NCBI GenBank assembly: GCA_964574635.1
Contig: CAZNOG010000003.1
Location: 149,638-213,637 of the forward strand
Length of the DNA stretch: 64,000 nt
Origin: CAZNOG01 sp964574635
GTDB taxonomy: Bacteria; Bacteroidota; Bacteroidia; Flavobacteriales_D; Cryomorphaceae
Reading direction: 5' to 3'
Under the pieces are notes generated by a model that ran no database searches, was not told the DNA's origin, and saw only the letters and a program-made list of their open reading frames with translations. The position numbers and the translations under genes are program-made. Shown here one piece after another: positions 1-8,879 of this stretch. Within the stretch, counting starts at the first letter, position 1. The number at the start of each line of letters is the position of its first letter.

Positions 1-162
1 CACTTGTCCGTACTCGGGATCCGTTGCAGCAATTTCGGTGAGGCGGAGATGCGTCGTCTATCCTCCGCGGGAGGTGGACGATACGTACCGATCGAATCGG
101 CCGATGACGCCGGCGAGCGCTTGATCGAAGAAATAAAATTGAGCGCCCGCAAGCTTCCATGA
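1..162 (+). CDS. C-terminal end of a probable VWA-domain protein (partial)
   Basis: The frame beginning at base 1 is open to a TGA at 160-162 and gives 53 residues. The fragment has the look of the last strands and helix of a von Willebrand A fold: a hydrophobic strand followed by GIRCSNF, then MRRLSSAGGGRYVPI, then a final amphipathic helix. In this family such segments follow the metal-binding fold, which here would lie left of the window. Its TGA overlaps the ATG of the next gene in an ATGA, so the two are probably co-translated. The VWA call rests on a short piece and is tentative; that this is real coding sequence is more certain. Confidence 0.5.
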   Translation, partial: HLSVLGIRCSNFGEAEMRRLSSAGGGRYVPIESADDAGERLIEEIKLSARKLP

Positions 163-1388
163 CACACACCCCACCAGAGCCCCAAACTCGTATCTTTGTC
201 GATCCCATGAGTGAAAAACCCGTGAAAAACATCGCCCTGTTGGGATCGACCGGCTCGATCGGCACCCAAACGCTGGAGATCGTCGAGGAGTCTCCCGACC
301 GATTTCGCATCGAAGTACTTACTGCGCGACGCAATGCGAGATTGCTGTGCGAACAAGCCAAAAAATTCAAGCCCAACGCCGTCGTCATCGTCGAAGAATC
401 CGACTACGAATGGTTGAATGACGAGTTGTTCCCCCTGGGAATCAAAGTGTACTGCGGAGAGCGCGCATTGGTGGAAGTGGTGCAAATGGAAACCGTCGAC
501 ATCGTGTTGACCGCCTTGGTCGGCTTCGCGGGATTGCGCCCTACGCTCAGCGCCATCGAAGCCGGAAAGAACATCGCCTTGGCCAATAAAGAAACCCTCG
601 TGGTGGCCGGCGAACTCGTCACCGAAGCGGCCAAGCGCAAAGGAGTCAACATCTATCCGGTCGATTCCGAGCACTCGGCGATTTTCCAATGCCTCATGGG
701 TGAATTTCACAACCCCATTGAAAAAATCGTGCTCACCGCTTCCGGCGGTCCTTTCCGGGGATGGAATCGCAACCGACTCGAATCGGTCGGACCCGAACAA
801 GCCTTGAAACACCCCAATTGGGTGATGGGCAGAAAAATCACCATCGATTCGGCCTCCCTGATGAACAAGGGGTTGGAGGTCATCGAAGCCAAGTGGTTGT
901 TCGCGCTTCATCCCCGACAAATCGAGGTGGTGGTTCACCCCCAAAGCATCATCCACAGCATGGTGCAATTCGAAGACGGCAGCATGAAGGCGCAAATGGG
1001 ACTTCCCGACATGAAGTTGCCCATTCGCTTCGCGCTTTCCTATCCCCATCGCTTTCCCTGCGATTACCCCCGTCTTGATTTCACCGATTATCCCGCGCTC
1101 ACCTTCGAACAACCCGATACCGATACATTCCCCAACCTCAGGCTGGCTTACGAAGCATTGGAAACGGGCGGAAACGCTCCCTGCGTGCTGAACTCGGCCA
1201 ACGAAGTGGCGGTGGAAGCCTTTTTGAACCGGCGCATTTCCTTCCTTGGCATGTCGGAGCTGATCGAGTCTTGCATGAGGGAAATCGACTACATAAAGCG
1301 ACCCACGCTCTCCGATTACCTGGAAACGGACCGCGAAACCGCGCGGTTGGCCGAGCGAAAAATCGGCGAAATGAAATCCATCGCGTAA
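159..1388 (+). CDS. dxr: 1-deoxy-D-xylulose 5-phosphate reductoisomerase
   Basis: Converts 1-deoxy-D-xylulose 5-phosphate to 2-C-methyl-D-erythritol 4-phosphate with NADPH, the committed step of the non-mevalonate isoprenoid pathway, in the cytoplasm. Visible signatures are the NADPH-binding loop GSTGSIG (residues 29-35), the ALANKETLV segment, the metal/substrate motif VDSEHSAIF (about 168-176), TASGGPFR (about 193-200), and HPNWVMGRKITIDSASLMNK with the following GLEVIEAKWLF. Length is as expected for the family. Two starts are possible. ATG 159 overlaps the upstream stop (ATGA), an arrangement used repeatedly in this window. ATG 207 (MSEKPVKN) gives the usual N-terminus of the family. Neither has a clear Shine-Dalgarno sequence. 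Confidence 0.96.
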   Translation: MTHTPPEPQTRIFVDPMSEKPVKNIALLGSTGSIGTQTLEIVEESPDRFRIEVLTARRNARLLCEQAKKFKPNAVVIVEESDYEWLNDELFPLGIKVYCGERALVEVVQMETVDIVLTALVGFAGLRPTLSAIEAGKNIALANKETLVVAGELVTEAAKRKGVNIYPVDSEHSAIFQCLMGEFHNPIEKIVLTASGGPFRGWNRNRLESVGPEQALKHPNWVMGRKITIDSASLMNKGLEVIEAKWLFALHPRQIEVVVHPQSIIHSMVQFEDGSMKAQMGLPDMKLPIRFALSYPHRFPCDYPRLDFTDYPALTFEQPDTDTFPNLRLAYEALETGGNAPCVLNSANEVAVEAFLNRRISFLGMSELIESCMREIDYIKRPTLSDYLETDRETARLAERKIGEMKSIA

Positions 1389-1409
1389 AGTAAGGTACAC
1401 ACATCCCAC

Positions 1410-2732
1410 ATGGAAATACTGGTAAAGGCATCCCAATTCATTCTCAGCCTATCGCTGTTGATCGTGCTTCACGAGTTGGGCCACTTCATCCCCGCAAAAA
1501 TTTTCAAAACCCGGGTCGAGAAGTTCTATCTCTTTTTCGACCCTTGGTTTGCGCTCTTCAAGAAAAAGATCGGGGAAACGGAATACGGCATCGGTTGGCT
1601 GCCCTTGGGCGGGTACGTCAAGATTTCCGGTATGATCGACGAATCGATGGATACGGAACAAATGAAACAAGAGCCCAAACCGTATGAGTTCCGTTCCAAA
1701 CCGGCGTGGCAGCGCCTCATCATCATGGTGGGGGGCGTGACCGTCAACGTCCTCCTCGCATTCGTCATCTACGCCATGATGTTGTTCACCTGGGGGAAGG
1801 AATACATCCCTATGGAGAATCTCACGTACGGGGTGCACGTAGACAGCCTACTGCTGGACAACGGGTTTGAACAAGGCGATAAAATTCTGGCCGTGGAAGG
1901 GCATGCACCCAAAACCCTCCCGGACATCACGGCCGAAATCCTGTACAACGACGCGCGCAATCTCGTGGTCGAGAGGGACGGGAGGAAGATCGACATCTCA
2001 TTGCCCGAAGACATCGATCAGGAGATTTTGAGGCGAGGGGGTCAGGGCCTGTTCTTTATGCGCTACCCCGCGGTGGTCGATTCGGTTCTGGCCGGAGGTC
2101 CTGCGGACAAGGCCGGCTTGCGCAAAGGCGATCGGGTATTGGCCATAGACGAGTCACCCGTGGAATCTTTCCAAGAGTTGGTCATGGCCCTCCAAACCAA
2201 CAAGGGGCAATCCATTTCTCTGCTCGTGGAGAACGACGGAGCCGAAAGGGAAGTGCATGCCACGGTCGATGAAAACGGCCAACTGCAATTTTTCGCGACT
2301 TCACCCTTGGCGTTTTTCGAAACCGAAAAAGAAGAATTCGGCTTTTTCGAGAGCTTTCCGGCCGGCGTGAAAGAAGGTACGGATCGACTGGTGAGCTACG
2401 TGCGGTCCTTGAAGCTCATATTCAGCTCGGAAGGAGTGAAACAAGTGGGTGGATTCCTCACCATCGGCAGCTTGTTCGATACCACTTGGAATTGGCAGCG
2501 CTTCTGGAACATGACCGCTCTGCTGAGCATCATCTTGGCCGTGATGAACATCTTGCCTATTCCGGCATTGGACGGTGGGCATGTCATGTTTCTTCTATAC
2601 GAAATCATCGCCGGTCGAAAACCCGGGGATAAATTCATGGAATATGCCCAACTTGCGGGCATTGCCATCCTCCTTACGCTATTGCTATACGCCAACGGGA
2701 TGGATGTTTTCCGATTCTTCTTCGACGGCTGA
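1410..2732 (+). CDS. rseP: RseP-type site-2 intramembrane zinc protease
   Basis: Membrane metalloprotease of the RseP/S2P (M50) family, which cleaves transmembrane substrates such as anti-sigma factors or signal-peptide remnants. The zinc motif HELGH lies at residues 21-25 inside the first membrane helix. The second catalytic motif, NILPIPALDGGH, lies near residues 380-390 in a later helix. The middle contains PDZ-like sequence (SVLAGGPADKAGLRKGDRVL). At 440 residues the length is typical for Bacteroidota members. It starts 21 bp after dxr; dxr-rseP adjacency is common in bacteria. The substrate cannot be told from the sequence. Confidence 0.93.
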   Translation: MEILVKASQFILSLSLLIVLHELGHFIPAKIFKTRVEKFYLFFDPWFALFKKKIGETEYGIGWLPLGGYVKISGMIDESMDTEQMKQEPKPYEFRSKPAWQRLIIMVGGVTVNVLLAFVIYAMMLFTWGKEYIPMENLTYGVHVDSLLLDNGFEQGDKILAVEGHAPKTLPDITAEILYNDARNLVVERDGRKIDISLPEDIDQEILRRGGQGLFFMRYPAVVDSVLAGGPADKAGLRKGDRVLAIDESPVESFQELVMALQTNKGQSISLLVENDGAEREVHATVDENGQLQFFATSPLAFFETEKEEFGFFESFPAGVKEGTDRLVSYVRSLKLIFSSEGVKQVGGFLTIGSLFDTTWNWQRFWNMTALLSIILAVMNILPIPALDGGHVMFLLYEIIAGRKPGDKFMEYAQLAGIAILLTLLLYANGMDVFRFFFDG

Positions 2733-2789
2733 CGAAACATCCGGAGGCGTTTCACGTATCGGTGTGCAAACCCTTAAACGATTGGAACC

Positions 2790-3134
2790 ATGGATGTAAT
2801 AGATGTGGAAGGTTTGAGAAAGATGTCCGGTTACGACGACTCTTTCGTTTCCGAAATCCTCAAACTCTTCGCCGAGCGGAGCGCCAAAGATCTGGATGAA
2901 TTGAGCGCCGCGCGCAAAGCGGGAGCGACCAATACGGTGAAATTCGTGGTTCACAGAATGCGTTCGGCCGCCGTACCTCTGGGATTGAAAGAGCTGGTGG
3001 TGCTTCTTAAAAAAGTCGAATTGGCCATTGACGACGATGAATCGGCCAATTTGGACAAGGAACTGGATACCATAGAAAAGATTACGCGAGAAGCCATTGA
3101 ACACGCCTTACTCCATTTGAAAGTTGTATCTTGA
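2790..3134 (+). CDS. Hpt-domain histidine phosphotransferase
   Basis: A stand-alone Hpt domain of 114 residues, which would carry phosphate between a hybrid sensor kinase and a response regulator. The likely phospho-accepting histidine is H55 in VHRMRSAAVPLG, matching the family pattern HxxKGxxxxxG except that the usual Lys is Arg and the usual Gly is Ser. The predicted fold is all helical, with a charged helix before the histidine and a hydrophobic one (LKELVVLLKKVELA) after it. A lone receiver gene follows 26 bp downstream on the same strand, so the two probably form a phosphorelay pair. No sensor kinase is in the window. Confidence 0.8.
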   Translation: MDVIDVEGLRKMSGYDDSFVSEILKLFAERSAKDLDELSAARKAGATNTVKFVVHRMRSAAVPLGLKELVVLLKKVELAIDDDESANLDKELDTIEKITREAIEHALLHLKVVS

Positions 3135-3160
3135 CTCAACCTAAATCGTAAATTAGCAAC

Positions 3161-3541
3161 GTGAATCCACTAGACAAAATTCATAGGATATTATTGGTAG
3201 ACGACGAGGTCATCACTCTGAGGATCACGCGTAAAATGCTTACCCAAAACGGGTACGAGGTGGATATCGCCAAGAACAGCAGCGAAGCCATGAAATTTTT
3301 GGGCAAACGCCCTTACGATCTCGTGATCGTCGATATCACCATGCCTTCCATCAGCGGCTTCGACCTCATCCAACTCATGCAAAGTTTCGACTACGACGTG
3401 CCGGTCATCTTTTTGAGCAACAACGACAACGACTGGACCATCGAAGAAGCCTACAACATCGGCGCAAAACGCTTTGTGAGTAAAGAAAGGGAGTTCAACT
3501 TCCTTCCCCATATCGTGAAGGATATTCTCGCCGAAGGGTAA
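3161..3541 (+). CDS. Single-domain response regulator (receiver)
   Basis: A CheY-like receiver of 126 residues with no output domain. The key residues are present: acidic pair D14/D15, phospho-acceptor D58 in VIVDITMP, the switch serine S86, and K108 in the FVSKE motif. It starts with GTG at 3161, just after the Hpt gene, with which it probably exchanges phosphate. Without an effector domain it must act by protein-protein contact or as a phosphate sink or shuttle. Confidence 0.9.
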   Translation: MNPLDKIHRILLVDDEVITLRITRKMLTQNGYEVDIAKNSSEAMKFLGKRPYDLVIVDITMPSISGFDLIQLMQSFDYDVPVIFLSNNDNDWTIEEAYNIGAKRFVSKEREFNFLPHIVKDILAEG

Positions 3542-3600
3542 AACCCACAAATTCCCAAAACGCCTCCACGCTTTTCTTTCCTTCCTTTCCCTTTCTCCCC

Positions 3601-3608
3601 TACTTTTG
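3601..3608 (+). promoter_or_regulatory. -7-like element TACTTTTG
   Basis: TACTTTTG matches the Bacteroidota housekeeping -7 consensus TAnnTTTG and lies 23 bases before the ATG of the FAD oxidoreductase gene. I see no convincing TTTG at the -33 position, so this is half a promoter. Confidence 0.4.
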
Positions 3609-3631
3609 ACCCTGTCATTTGCGCAGCGGTC

Positions 3632-4672
3632 ATGCTTACGAAAAACTCCTATTTAATTCTCGGTCAAGGACTGGCGGGCACCACCCTCGCCCTGAAACTC
3701 TTGGCTCGGGGTAGGGCGGTCACCGTTGCGGACGACGGGCATCGCCACGCATCGACCATGGTTGCGGCGGGCATGTGGAACCCCATTTCTTTCCGAAAGG
3801 TGATCAAGACGTGGCGGGCGGATCAATTCCTGCCTTCCGCACTCGATTTCTACCGTCAAGCCGAAAAACTCTTGGATGCGTCTTTCTGCTTCCCCATGGA
3901 AATCTGGCGAAAACACGCCTCCCGCGACGAAGCCAATCGGTGGCTGGAAAGATGCGTCGAAGAGACCTACTCCCCCTATCTCAGCTCCGAATCGGTGGAT
4001 TTCGATCCCGATCTCTTCGCCCCCTTTGAATACGGATCGGCCGTGAGTCGAGGTGCCGGCTATTTGGACACGGAAACCTTCTTGACTGCGGCCCGCGCGC
4101 ACTTGCGGGCACTCGGTGCGCTCCGCGAAGAAACCGTGGGGGACGATAAAATCGACCGGCTGCTCAAGGAAGTGGGTGCCGATCGCGCGGTGGATTGCCG
4201 CGGGTACCGCACGGCTTTTGACCCCGCGTGGTCATATCTGCCCTTCGGCTTGACAAAAGGCGACGTTCTTACCTTGCGGTGTCCGGACTTGAACCTGAAC
4301 AGGATTTTCAACGCGGGGTTCTTCCTCCTTCCCGTCGGGGGAGATATGTACAAGCTCGGCGCGACATTCGAATGGAAGTGGACGGACGACAAACCCGACG
4401 AAAAAAACAGGATCGAGCTGCTACGGAAGTTCGAGAAAGCCATCAAAGCCCCGTACGAAGTCGTTGACCACCAAGCGGGTATCCGACCAACGGTAAAAGA
4501 TCGTCGACCTTTGCTGGGTGCTCATCCTCGGCTGAAAAACAAACTGATATTCAACGGGCTCGGTACCAAAGGTGTGATGATGGCACCTTTGCTCGCCGAC
4601 GAGTTGATCGCCGGTATGGAGGGTGAAGGCGAATTGTCGCGTGAAGTGGACGTTTCCCGCTTCCATCCCTGA
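3632..4672 (+). CDS. FAD-dependent oxidoreductase, DAO family
   Basis: Flavoprotein of the D-amino-acid oxidase/glycine oxidase superfamily. The dinucleotide-binding loop GQGLAG is at residues 11-16 right after the N-terminal strand, and an acidic residue ends the second strand (VTVADD). A second conserved patch near the C-terminus, AGIRPTVKDRRPLLG followed by NGLGTKGVMMAPLLAD, is the usual FAD-contact region of the family. No signal peptide or membrane helix is seen, so it should be cytoplasmic. The substrate cannot be predicted; Bacteroidota genomes commonly carry one such gene of unknown role. Confidence 0.85.
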   Translation: MLTKNSYLILGQGLAGTTLALKLLARGRAVTVADDGHRHASTMVAAGMWNPISFRKVIKTWRADQFLPSALDFYRQAEKLLDASFCFPMEIWRKHASRDEANRWLERCVEETYSPYLSSESVDFDPDLFAPFEYGSAVSRGAGYLDTETFLTAARAHLRALGALREETVGDDKIDRLLKEVGADRAVDCRGYRTAFDPAWSYLPFGLTKGDVLTLRCPDLNLNRIFNAGFFLLPVGGDMYKLGATFEWKWTDDKPDEKNRIELLRKFEKAIKAPYEVVDHQAGIRPTVKDRRPLLGAHPRLKNKLIFNGLGTKGVMMAPLLADELIAGMEGEGELSREVDVSRFHP

Positions 4673-4759
4673 CGTGAAATATTGACCGCCGTGGAGTTTT
4701 TAACGGTAAAGACCTTATATTGACCGTCTGAAAAGCCCTCTTCAGTGTATAAGCTCGCC

Positions 4760-6181
4760 ATGAAATATTTCTATCTCTTGAGCTTGACGCTGTTCACAGC
4801 GTCGGGTGTGTTGGGCCAGACTCCCGGTAAGATCAATTACCAAGCCGTTGCCAGGGAAGTTTCCACGGGAGTTCCCCTTTCAGACCAAAACGTGTACATC
4901 GTCACCTCCATTCACCGGGGGCAGCCCGACGGAACCATCGTCTACCAAGAATCGCACGATACGCAAACCAACGCCTTCGGTTTGTTTACGGTCTTCATCG
5001 GAGGCGGCGACGTGGTGACCGGCAATTTCTCATCCATCGATTGGGGCGCCGACGCGCATTGGCTCCACGTGCAACTCGACGCGGGCGACGGTCTCCAAGA
5101 CTTGGGCAGCATGCAGTTCGTATCCGTACCCTACGCCCTGCACGCCAAATCGGCCGAAGAGGTAGACGATGCCGACCCCGATCCCTCCAACGAGCTCATC
5201 AATACCGCGGTATACAACCCTCAACTCCAGCAGATCGCCATTCATGAGGGCGTCGACAACGAGGTGACGATCGACCTGTCCGAACTCCCGGTCGACGACG
5301 CCGACGCCGATCCGACCAACGAATTGATCACCGACGCATTTTACGACGACACCTCCGGGGCCATCGTCATCAACGAGGGCGTGGACAATCAAGTGAGCAT
5401 CGACATGTCGGATTTTTCCGTAGACGATGCCGACAACGACCCCACCAACGAGATGATCACGGAGTTCTCCTTGACGGGCACGAACCTCTTCATCCAGGAG
5501 GTGAATCCCCATACCGTCAGCTTGGCGCGGTTCCGGATAGATTCCCTGCGGTTGGTGGACGGACAGGTTTTGGAGGTTTTTGAGGGTGGGGCATCCACTT
5601 CGGTGGATCTCAGTGTATTCACCGATGAAGAGCACTGGTTTCGATCCCCGGAAGAGCCCGTGGTCTACAACGAAAATGACCGCATCGGCGTGGGCACCTC
5701 CACTCCCGAGGCGAAAATGGACATTCACAACGATGTGCCTGGCACACCCGACTTCAAAATTACCTCATCGACCGGCGTACCGCTGGTTCATATCGAAAGC
5801 AACCGAGTGGGATTCGGCACGGACGATCCCACCAGCTCGGTGGAATTGCGCGGATCGCTCGCGGTGGGTGTGACCGTAATCGAAGCTTCCGACTCTCCTT
5901 ATCAGGTTTCACCCTTGGATCACATCGTGGTGTGCCGGCTTACTTCCACCACGCCCCAAGACCTGATCGTGGCCTTGCCCGACCCCGAAACTTGCCCCGG
6001 AAGGCTCATCACCATTCGCAAGACCGGCCCGAACCCGGGCGCCACTTCGGTACACATTAATTTCGGCGGAGCACAGCTCGACTACGCCAACGCGGTGTTG
6101 ATCCTCAGTGGCTCACAACCAAAAACGGTGACCTTGCTTTCTCTCGGAGAGGATGGATGGACGGAATTGATATCCCCTTAA
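4760..6181 (+). CDS. Secreted DADxDPTNEL-repeat protein (tail-fibre-like), shorter paralogue
   Basis: Exported protein of 473 residues. Start ATG 4760 gives a clean signal peptide (MKYFYLLSLTLFTASGVLGQ); the in-frame codon at 4745 is less likely. Residues about 22-135 form a domain common in Bacteroidota surface proteins, starting with KINYQAVARE and ending with SVPYALHAKSAEE. It is followed by three copies of a DDADxDP(T/S)NE(L/M)I motif, each trailed by short beta strands, then sequence like tail-fibre stems (RIGVGTSTPEAKMDI and a similar RVGFGTDDPTSSVEL). The C-terminus resembles the knob of such fibres (VALPDPETCPGRLITIR). The alternating Asp could bind calcium. It is the first gene of a six-gene surface operon. 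The role is unknown; adhesion is inferred. Confidence 0.75.
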   Translation: MKYFYLLSLTLFTASGVLGQTPGKINYQAVAREVSTGVPLSDQNVYIVTSIHRGQPDGTIVYQESHDTQTNAFGLFTVFIGGGDVVTGNFSSIDWGADAHWLHVQLDAGDGLQDLGSMQFVSVPYALHAKSAEEVDDADPDPSNELINTAVYNPQLQQIAIHEGVDNEVTIDLSELPVDDADADPTNELITDAFYDDTSGAIVINEGVDNQVSIDMSDFSVDDADNDPTNEMITEFSLTGTNLFIQEVNPHTVSLARFRIDSLRLVDGQVLEVFEGGASTSVDLSVFTDEEHWFRSPEEPVVYNENDRIGVGTSTPEAKMDIHNDVPGTPDFKITSSTGVPLVHIESNRVGFGTDDPTSSVELRGSLAVGVTVIEASDSPYQVSPLDHIVVCRLTSTTPQDLIVALPDPETCPGRLITIRKTGPNPGATSVHINFGGAQLDYANAVLILSGSQPKTVTLLSLGEDGWTELISP

Positions 6182-6261
6182 ATACAGCCGAATGGAACAA
6201 TATGTCTTGATAAACGGTACAAGGGGGCGTCCAATGCGAACCAATTCTAATTCAAACACCA

Positions 6262-8832
6262 ATGCCCTCTCCACATAAATGTGTTTGGTTCGGCTTTCTT
6301 TTTTGCATGTCGACTCATTTCGTGTCGGCACAACCACCCCCCACCATAAATTATCAAGCGGTGGTCCGCGATGCCCAAACGGGATTGCCACTGGCCAACA
6401 CTACGGTCTTCATTTCTTTCGAAATATCCAACGACGAAGGAGTAGTACTGTTTCAGGAAAATCACAACGAAGCCTTCACCAATGACTTTGGTCTGATCTC
6501 ATTGGAGATCGGAGCGGGAGAGGCGGTTGTCGGCACATTGGACGCCGTCGATTGGCAAAACGGAGCCCCCTGGCTCAAAGTGTCCATCGACGTGGGTGAC
6601 GGACTTCAAATACTTCAGGAATCCAGATTCACCTCCGTGCCCTACGCCATGTACGCCGGAAGCGTGGAAAACACCGACGACGCCGACGCCGATCCCACCA
6701 ACGAACTGATCGAGGAAGTTCTTTTCGATCACGACAGTCGCGAGCTGTCCATCGCTGAGGGAGGAAACACCACCACCGTGTGGCTTGGCTCCATAGACGA
6801 TGCCGACGCCGATCCGACCAACGAACTCGTCGACAGCTTGGTACTGATCCAAGACTCGGGGGTCTTGCGCCTGTTCCAAAACGGCGGGGAATTCGTCGAG
6901 GCGAACCTCTCCGAGCTCATCGGTGGCGGTACCGGGCAGCCCGGCGTTATCACGGCCATGCATTTCGACGAGAATACGTGGATATTGACCCTCAGCGACG
7001 AATCCCAAACGTGGACGGTAAATCTCTCCGCCCTGGTCGACGACGCCGACTCGGACCCCACGAACGAACTGATCGACGACGTACTATTCGATCACGACAG
7101 CCGGGAGCTATCCATCTCGGAAGGAGGCAACACCACCACCGTGTGGCTCGGATCGGTAAACGACGCCGATGCCGACCCCTTCAACGAACTCGTGGATAGT
7201 TTGGTACTGAATCAAAGTACTGGAGTTTTGCGCCTCTTCCAGAACGACGGAGAGTCGGTGGAAGTGGACCTTTCAAACCTCATTCAAACCGGATCGGCGA
7301 TTACCGACATGGAGTTTGATCCGAGCTCGGGCACCTTGACCATAGGTGACAATACCCAAAGCTGGTCGGTTGACCTCACTCCGCTGATCGACGATGCCGA
7401 CGCCGATCCCACCAACGAATTGATCGAAGACGTGACTTTCGATTCCGGTACCCGTGAGCTTACCATACTCGAGGGTGGAATCTCGACCTCAGTTTCCATC
7501 GGAGGCGTGGACGATGCCGACGCTGATCCGACCAACGAACTGATCACCGATTTCGACTTCCAAACCTCGGACGGCACGCTCCTGATCACCGAAGGGGGCA
7601 TCGACCACCAGGTGGACTTGACGCCCTTGATCGACGACGCGGACGCCGACCCCACCAACGAATTGATCGAGGACGTGACTTTCGACTCCGGTACCCGTGA
7701 GCTGACCATCGTAGAAGGTGGCATCTCGACCTCGGTTTCCATCGGTGGCGTGGAGGATGCGGACGCGGATCCGACCAACGAACTGATCACCGATTTCGAC
7801 TTCCAAACCTCGGACGGCACGCTCCTGATCACCGAAGGGGGCATCGACCACCAGGTGGACTTGACGCCCTTGATCGACGACGCGGACGCCGACCCCACCA
7901 ACGAATTGATCGAGGACGTGACTTTCGACTCCGGTACCCGTGAGCTGACCATCGTAGAAGGTGGCATCTCTACTTCGGTTTCCATCGGTGGCGTGGACGA
8001 CGCGGACGCGGATCCGACCAACGAACTCCAAGATTTGGAACTCGACGGGCACGATTTGGGGTTGACCCAATCGGCCACCACGGTGGATTTGTCCAAGTAC
8101 GATCAATCCGACTTGGAAGAAGGGAGGGTGTTCATCGGCAACTCCGACGACAAGGCGGAAGGGCGGAACATTTCGGGTGATGTGGACTTATCCGCCGACG
8201 GGTCTACGGAAGTTCGCGGCCTGCGTGGCGTACCCATATCCACCGCCTCACCGGACGACGGGGATGTGTTGGTTTACGATGCCGATGACAACCAGTGGGT
8301 GCCCGTGACTCCTCCGACTCCGATCACAGGTCAAATCGGTTTTTACAGCGTCGATCCAACGGATTTCGTGGAAGCGTATTCGAGTTATTCGAATTCAAGT
8401 AATTATCCTTATTTGAAACTTTCCGGTGAAACGGCGGCATCCGCATATTTTTATTTAGTACCGGGCGACATAATCGCACCCATCCATTTACCGCACGGTG
8501 CCACGATTTTAGAATTCAGTTCCCGCATAACATGCCTTTTCTTGAACAATGTGCAGGTCAGGCTGGAGAGGAAACAGTTGTTCGTCGGCGACGGTTCGGT
8601 CGAATTGATCGACGTATTTAACGACCCTTGGTCGTTGATGGGAGGAGGTCCATTTGCCCTCTCCGGGCATAAGAACATCAACGCCGGGAATACCAGACGA
8701 GTCGTCGAGAACGATCTCTATTCCTATCGCATCCGAGTAACGGGTCTGCCGGCGTCAATAACCATAAACGGCACTGATCCTTTGACGTATTGCAGGTTCC
8801 ATGGGACCGTCATAAAATTCCAAACAAATTGA
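6262..8832 (+). CDS. Secreted DADADPTNEL-repeat protein (tail-fibre-like), longer paralogue
   Basis: An 856-residue paralogue of the preceding gene with the same signal peptide plus INYQAVVRDA...SVPYAMYAGS N-terminal domain. The middle holds ten DADADPTNEL-type motifs separated by about 27-50 residues, the last five of them inside a 243-bp tandem repeat. After residue 590 comes GRVFIGNSDDKAEGRNI and GDVLVYDADDNQWVP, which is the stem-like sequence of phage and bacterial tail fibres, then a unique C-terminal domain of about 165 residues. That last part is visibly more AT-rich (from about 8340) than the rest of the gene, as if acquired or diversified separately. Inferred role: surface adhesin or spike. 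No catalytic motif is visible. Confidence 0.75.
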   Translation: MPSPHKCVWFGFLFCMSTHFVSAQPPPTINYQAVVRDAQTGLPLANTTVFISFEISNDEGVVLFQENHNEAFTNDFGLISLEIGAGEAVVGTLDAVDWQNGAPWLKVSIDVGDGLQILQESRFTSVPYAMYAGSVENTDDADADPTNELIEEVLFDHDSRELSIAEGGNTTTVWLGSIDDADADPTNELVDSLVLIQDSGVLRLFQNGGEFVEANLSELIGGGTGQPGVITAMHFDENTWILTLSDESQTWTVNLSALVDDADSDPTNELIDDVLFDHDSRELSISEGGNTTTVWLGSVNDADADPFNELVDSLVLNQSTGVLRLFQNDGESVEVDLSNLIQTGSAITDMEFDPSSGTLTIGDNTQSWSVDLTPLIDDADADPTNELIEDVTFDSGTRELTILEGGISTSVSIGGVDDADADPTNELITDFDFQTSDGTLLITEGGIDHQVDLTPLIDDADADPTNELIEDVTFDSGTRELTIVEGGISTSVSIGGVEDADADPTNELITDFDFQTSDGTLLITEGGIDHQVDLTPLIDDADADPTNELIEDVTFDSGTRELTIVEGGISTSVSIGGVDDADADPTNELQDLELDGHDLGLTQSATTVDLSKYDQSDLEEGRVFIGNSDDKAEGRNISGDVDLSADGSTEVRGLRGVPISTASPDDGDVLVYDADDNQWVPVTPPTPITGQIGFYSVDPTDFVEAYSSYSNSSNYPYLKLSGETAASAYFYLVPGDIIAPIHLPHGATILEFSSRITCLFLNNVQVRLERKQLFVGDGSVELIDVFNDPWSLMGGGPFALSGHKNINAGNTRRVVENDLYSYRIRVTGLPASITINGTDPLTYCRFHGTVIKFQTN
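7384..8028 (+). repeat. 243-bp tandem repeat inside the DADADPTNEL gene (2.65 copies)
   Basis: In-frame direct repeat of 81 codons starting at 7384, 7627 and 7870; the third copy is cut short at about 8028. Copies two and three are nearly identical at the DNA level across their shared length, while the first differs at scattered third positions. That points to recent unequal recombination. Each full unit holds two DADADPTNEL motifs. Confidence 0.9.
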
Positions 8833-8879
8833 CCGCAATTGTCCCGGCATACCGTGTTCTTCCCCGACCCCGAAGATGG

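Noticed and set aside
6670..8037. CRISPR-like or non-coding tandem array
   Set aside because: The periodicity is in codons (81-residue units with DADADPTNEL) within an intact reading frame; there are no short palindromic repeats with unique spacers.
4760..8832. Prophage, because of tail-fibre-like sequences
   Set aside because: Both proteins have signal peptides and sit in a T9SS operon; no capsid, terminase, integrase or lysis gene is nearby.
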